A stretch of DNA of 7,545 nucleotides, from positions 1-7,545 of the forward strand of contig CALBHK010000081.1 of NCBI GenBank assembly GCA_937894565.1, read 5' to 3'. The number at the start of each line of letters is the position of its first letter. Position 1 is the stretch's first letter. This document shows, piece by piece, positions 5,646 to 7,545 of the stretch. The DNA is from an uncultured Chlamydiae bacterium. GTDB lineage: Bacteria > Chlamydiota > Chlamydiia > Chlamydiales > CALBHK01. The position numbers and the translations under genes were made by a program. The notes beneath the pieces were generated by a model. It ran no database searches. It was not told the DNA's origin and saw only the letters and a program-made list of their open reading frames with translations.

Positions 5646-5681
5646 GAGGGGTTTAAGATCGAATATTTATTCAAGAAATAA
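5646..5681 (+). pseudogene. displaced C-terminal tail of the deacetylase
   Basis: Directly after the right end the plus strand reads EGFKIEYLFKK and TAA in frame GAG-GGG-TTT. Joined to the left fragment it gives YKKEGFKIEYLFKK-stop. Deacetylases of this kind usually continue after the LLHLGAF helix with a similar Gly-Phe and beta-strand, so this is plausibly the original end of the gene at 3778. It overlaps the minus-strand gene by 11 bases at the 3' ends, so the two were convergent before the insertion. The piece is short, and the assignment depends on frame and position. Confidence 0.55.
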
Positions 5682-6873
5682 AGATAAATTTGGCCTCATT
5701 ATTGTGAGTAAGGGCGGCACACCATTTAAAATTTTCATCGAAAATACAAATATCATAGTCTTGCCAAGGCTCACGTAACTCTATGAAACCTATAAGGGAC
5801 TGCGCTGATGCTTGGACCATGATATTGTAATTTTCGAAATAAGCAAACAAAGGCACTGAAGTGATTAACCAATCATTAAGTAACTTAGGAGAGGAGATCG
5901 TCGCCCTTATTCTGCAAGCAATGGGTGCCGAGGTCGAAATTTCTGGATTCAGATGATTGCCAATCCGGCTCAGAAACGATTGTAACACCTCTGTCATTTC
6001 GTCTTTCGGCAAAATACGGCCAAGAGAATTGATCTGGTTCAGTTTTGGTGGACACGAAATAACGTGGTCATTGCTATAATAATGCTTTAAAGACCAAGAA
6101 TACTTTCTTCCTAGCTGGGTACAAAAATCAGGAAAGGAAATACTTTTCGATTGCGAAGAGAAAGTAATCCAGTCCTCAATCATACTCTTATAAGTTTCTA
6201 TTTCTGACTGGAGTGGATCCTTCGCGTCACTGTGTGATATTTTTAACGCCTGGCTGAGCAGTTCGGCACAAACTGCAATGTCTTTTTGCGGATCGCCTAA
6301 ATATAAACCTTCATCTAGATGGTGGGTAGAAAACTCAATTACACCAAGTTGAATGTCTATCAACCTAAACCTGATTACGTCGTCTTCAGGATCGAGTGCC
6401 AATGCCTTTTCTAAATATGTCAACTCGTTATCGGCCCCATAGTAAAGGCCAAGCCATTTGTAAGGATCGGGGTTGTCAGGATCGATTGTGATCCACTCAG
6501 AAAGTGTGGGTTTTATCACTTGTTCCACCAGAGGTTGAGGGTCTAAAAGAAAACCATCAGATCCCCATTGAAAACGCTTTCCACAAAGCATACTTACGAA
6601 TTCCTGACGTTCTGTAAAGGGACTGGAAGAAAAGGTGACTATAAACTCTGAAAGACGCCTGAGGGATTCCTTCCTCAGACCCTTTTCTCGAAGCTCAACG
6701 GATTCAGCCAAAAGCCTATAGTTGGCATTTTGAGCAAGAGTTTCCCTTAGGTCTTTCAATGCATTAAAACTGCCCTGGCGCCAAAAAAACGTTCGCATAG
6801 CTGCAGCATATACCGCAACAAATGAGCGGTCATGAAAAAAATATTTTAACCTCGTCCAGCACAATCTGACCAC
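5671..6873 (-). CDS. hypothetical TPR-like protein, possibly immunity-related
   Basis: A 400-residue soluble protein without signal peptide. A TPR-like helical segment lies at about 126-165 (DPDNPDPYKWLGLYYGADNE, then LEKALALDPEDD). It is followed by EFSTHHLDEGLYLGDPQKDI (180-199), a pattern I associate with hypothetical proteins found near toxin and immunity genes; this is an impression, not a match. The C-terminus contains GFIELREPWQDYDICIFDE and WCAALTHNNEAKF. The start is uncertain: GTG at 6873 is the first available start after an in-frame TGA at 6886-6888, has no ribosome-binding site, and ATG at 6798 (residue 26) is an alternative. Three sampled 60-base blocks are 42-47% G+C, against 20% in one sampled transposase block, which hints at a different origin. 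A minus-strand terminator lies at 5580-5605. Confidence 0.65.
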   Translation of the reverse strand: MVRLCWTRLKYFFHDRSFVAVYAAAMRTFFWRQGSFNALKDLRETLAQNANYRLLAESVELREKGLRKESLRRLSEFIVTFSSSPFTERQEFVSMLCGKRFQWGSDGFLLDPQPLVEQVIKPTLSEWITIDPDNPDPYKWLGLYYGADNELTYLEKALALDPEDDVIRFRLIDIQLGVIEFSTHHLDEGLYLGDPQKDIAVCAELLSQALKISHSDAKDPLQSEIETYKSMIEDWITFSSQSKSISFPDFCTQLGRKYSWSLKHYYSNDHVISCPPKLNQINSLGRILPKDEMTEVLQSFLSRIGNHLNPEISTSAPIACRIRATISSPKLLNDWLITSVPLFAYFENYNIMVQASAQSLIGFIELREPWQDYDICIFDENFKWCAALTHNNEAKFIFIS

Positions 6874-7080
6874 TGAACTTGGCGATCAATCCACAGTAAG
6901 CAGAATAAATCGAGCAGATTTTGGTAAGGTTTCTGAAAATCATACTCTGTGAGAGTAACTAACGATTCACAAGGTCCAGGATAGAATTGCTAGATTTAAA
7001 CTGGTGGCCCTCTAAGAAAATAAACAATTTCGTAGGCTAGAAAAGTTGATTTTAAGCCAGAGTCTACCCATACTTAATCT
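6874..7080. other. divergent intergenic region
   Basis: 207 bases separate the start of the minus-strand gene from the start of the membrane protein gene. No RNA gene or strong repeat is visible, and no convincing minus-strand promoter was found. A weak plus-strand promoter is listed separately. A 37-residue open frame on the minus strand (6830-6943) was considered and not called. Confidence 0.5.
7046..7074 (+). promoter_or_regulatory. weak candidate promoter for the membrane protein gene
   Basis: TTGATT (7046-7051) and CATACT (7069-7074) are separated by 17 bases. Each matches four of six consensus positions. Transcription would begin almost at the ATG at 7081, which has no Shine-Dalgarno sequence, giving a second possible leaderless gene in the window. 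Confidence 0.25.
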
Positions 7081-7545
7081 ATGTTCTTTCCTCCTAGTGA
7101 ACATCAACATTTGAAATCTGCTTTATGGGCATTCCCTATCTCTTTGGCTCTTTTCGGCGGCTTTTTTGCATTCGCTTTGGGTGCAGAGAGTCTCCATTTG
7201 AAAGTGGCCATAGGATTATGCTTTTTGATAGGATTGGGCTCAGGAATTTTTGTTGTCGGATTTTCTAGATTTGGTACCAATCATACAATCTTTGTATCAT
7301 TTTTTCTTATGCTTTTTATTTTTCTATTCCAGAGTTTAGGAAACTTAATGTTTTTTGGACATCTGAAAATGTTCGAGCCTTCAGTCATCATTTCAATTTT
7401 AATCTTATTAGATTTACTACTTTTGATGCTATCGTCAGTAGTCGCCTATTCGCGATGCCACTACACAGAGTCGAGTCAAGACTCGATGCTTATTTGGCCG
7501 CGACTTAAAGTCAGCCTTGTAAAGCATAAATTTTACCGTCCTGAA
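7081..7545 (+). CDS. integral membrane protein, four predicted helices (partial)
   Basis: The frame opens with ATG directly after an in-frame TAA (7075-7077) and stays open for 155 codons to the window edge, so the 3' end is missing. Four hydrophobic segments are clear: about 14-34 (ALWAFPISLALFGGFFAFAL), 43-63 (AIGLCFLIGLGSGIFVVGF), 69-92 (TIFVSFFLMLFIFLFQSLG) and 101-123 (SVIISILILLDLLLLMLSS). A soluble stretch SRCHYTESSQDSMLIWPRLK starts at about 124. It has no cleavable signal peptide and is likely an inner-membrane protein. No family is recognised from this part. No Shine-Dalgarno sequence precedes the start. It is transcribed away from the minus-strand gene at 5671-6873. Confidence 0.7.
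   Translation, partial: MFFPPSEHQHLKSALWAFPISLALFGGFFAFALGAESLHLKVAIGLCFLIGLGSGIFVVGFSRFGTNHTIFVSFFLMLFIFLFQSLGNLMFFGHLKMFEPSVIISILILLDLLLLMLSSVVAYSRCHYTESSQDSMLIWPRLKVSLVKHKFYRPE

Larger units (their letters stand above)
4174..5647 (+). mobile_element. IS110-family insertion sequence, IS1111-like group
   Basis: The element is about 1.47 kb, a normal size for the family. It has a short left end (about 95 bases), a transposase of 371 residues, and a long non-coding right end (about 260 bases). This arrangement, together with perfect 16-base subterminal inverted repeats, fits the IS1111 group rather than IS110 proper, which has a long left end and no such repeats. Ends were set from the interrupted deacetylase. 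Left reads AAAAAA-GA-AGAAGATATGG, right reads CCATAT-GA-GGGGTTT, so a shared GA (4174-4175 and 5646-5647) is the likely recombination core. Removing one GA plus the element restores an open frame. A core at 4177-4178 is also possible. No target-site duplication beyond the core is seen, as usual in this family. Confidence 0.8.

Noticed and set aside
6830..6943. 37-residue open frame on the minus strand (starts MIFRNLTKIC)
   Set aside because: It has no ribosome-binding site, overlaps the start of the larger minus-strand gene and has no recognisable features.
7472..7485. Palindrome CGAGTC-AA-GACTCG
   Set aside because: It lies inside the membrane protein reading frame, is short and has no T-tract, so chance is sufficient.
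1..7545. CRISPR array, tRNA or rRNA genes
   Set aside because: No regularly spaced direct repeats, and no tRNA- or rRNA-like sequence was seen on either strand.

Overview
The window is A+T-rich bacterial DNA. It most resembles a member of the Bdellovibrionota (Bdellovibrio/Bacteriovorax-like predators and relatives). This rests on a full-length TIGR02147-type regulator (a family heavily expanded in that group and in Fibrobacter) coupled to a secreted protein with the GGxxVxC…LDYY N-terminal motif and a later LxxHExxY motif, which I recall as a recurrent exported family there. The assignment is by family resemblance only.

Left part (1-2748): the 3' end of an unidentified gene, then an intergenic region with an 8-bp-arm hairpin and a striking operator-like cluster of three TGTGGCA half-sites. 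These precede a TIGR02147 regulator and two exported proteins. The three genes are joined by ATGA stop/start overlaps with good ribosome-binding sites before genes two and three, so they should form one operon. The first gene has no Shine-Dalgarno sequence and its best promoter would give a leaderless transcript.

Middle (2852-5681): an unrecognised cytoplasmic protein, a tiny exported PDZ-domain protein, and a polysaccharide deacetylase pseudogene. The pseudogene lacks its N-terminal catalytic motifs, and an IS110-family (IS1111-group) insertion sequence cuts off its last residues. Element layout, transposase motifs (DEDD plus Ser) and unequal subterminal inverted repeats fit the IS1111 group. 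The about 260-base non-coding right end carries a candidate bridge/seek RNA. Its short segments match the target right flank, the element's right end and its left end, in the order expected for target and donor guides. This is the most interesting item in the window.

Right part (5671-7545): a convergent minus-strand gene for a TPR-like protein with somewhat higher G+C, a divergent intergenic region, and the first 155 codons of a four-helix membrane protein that runs off the window.

How they work together: the regulator probably controls its own operon and the two envelope or secreted proteins. The transposase and the right-end RNA would form one RNA-guided recombination system. The deacetylase was probably dead or dying when the element landed in it.
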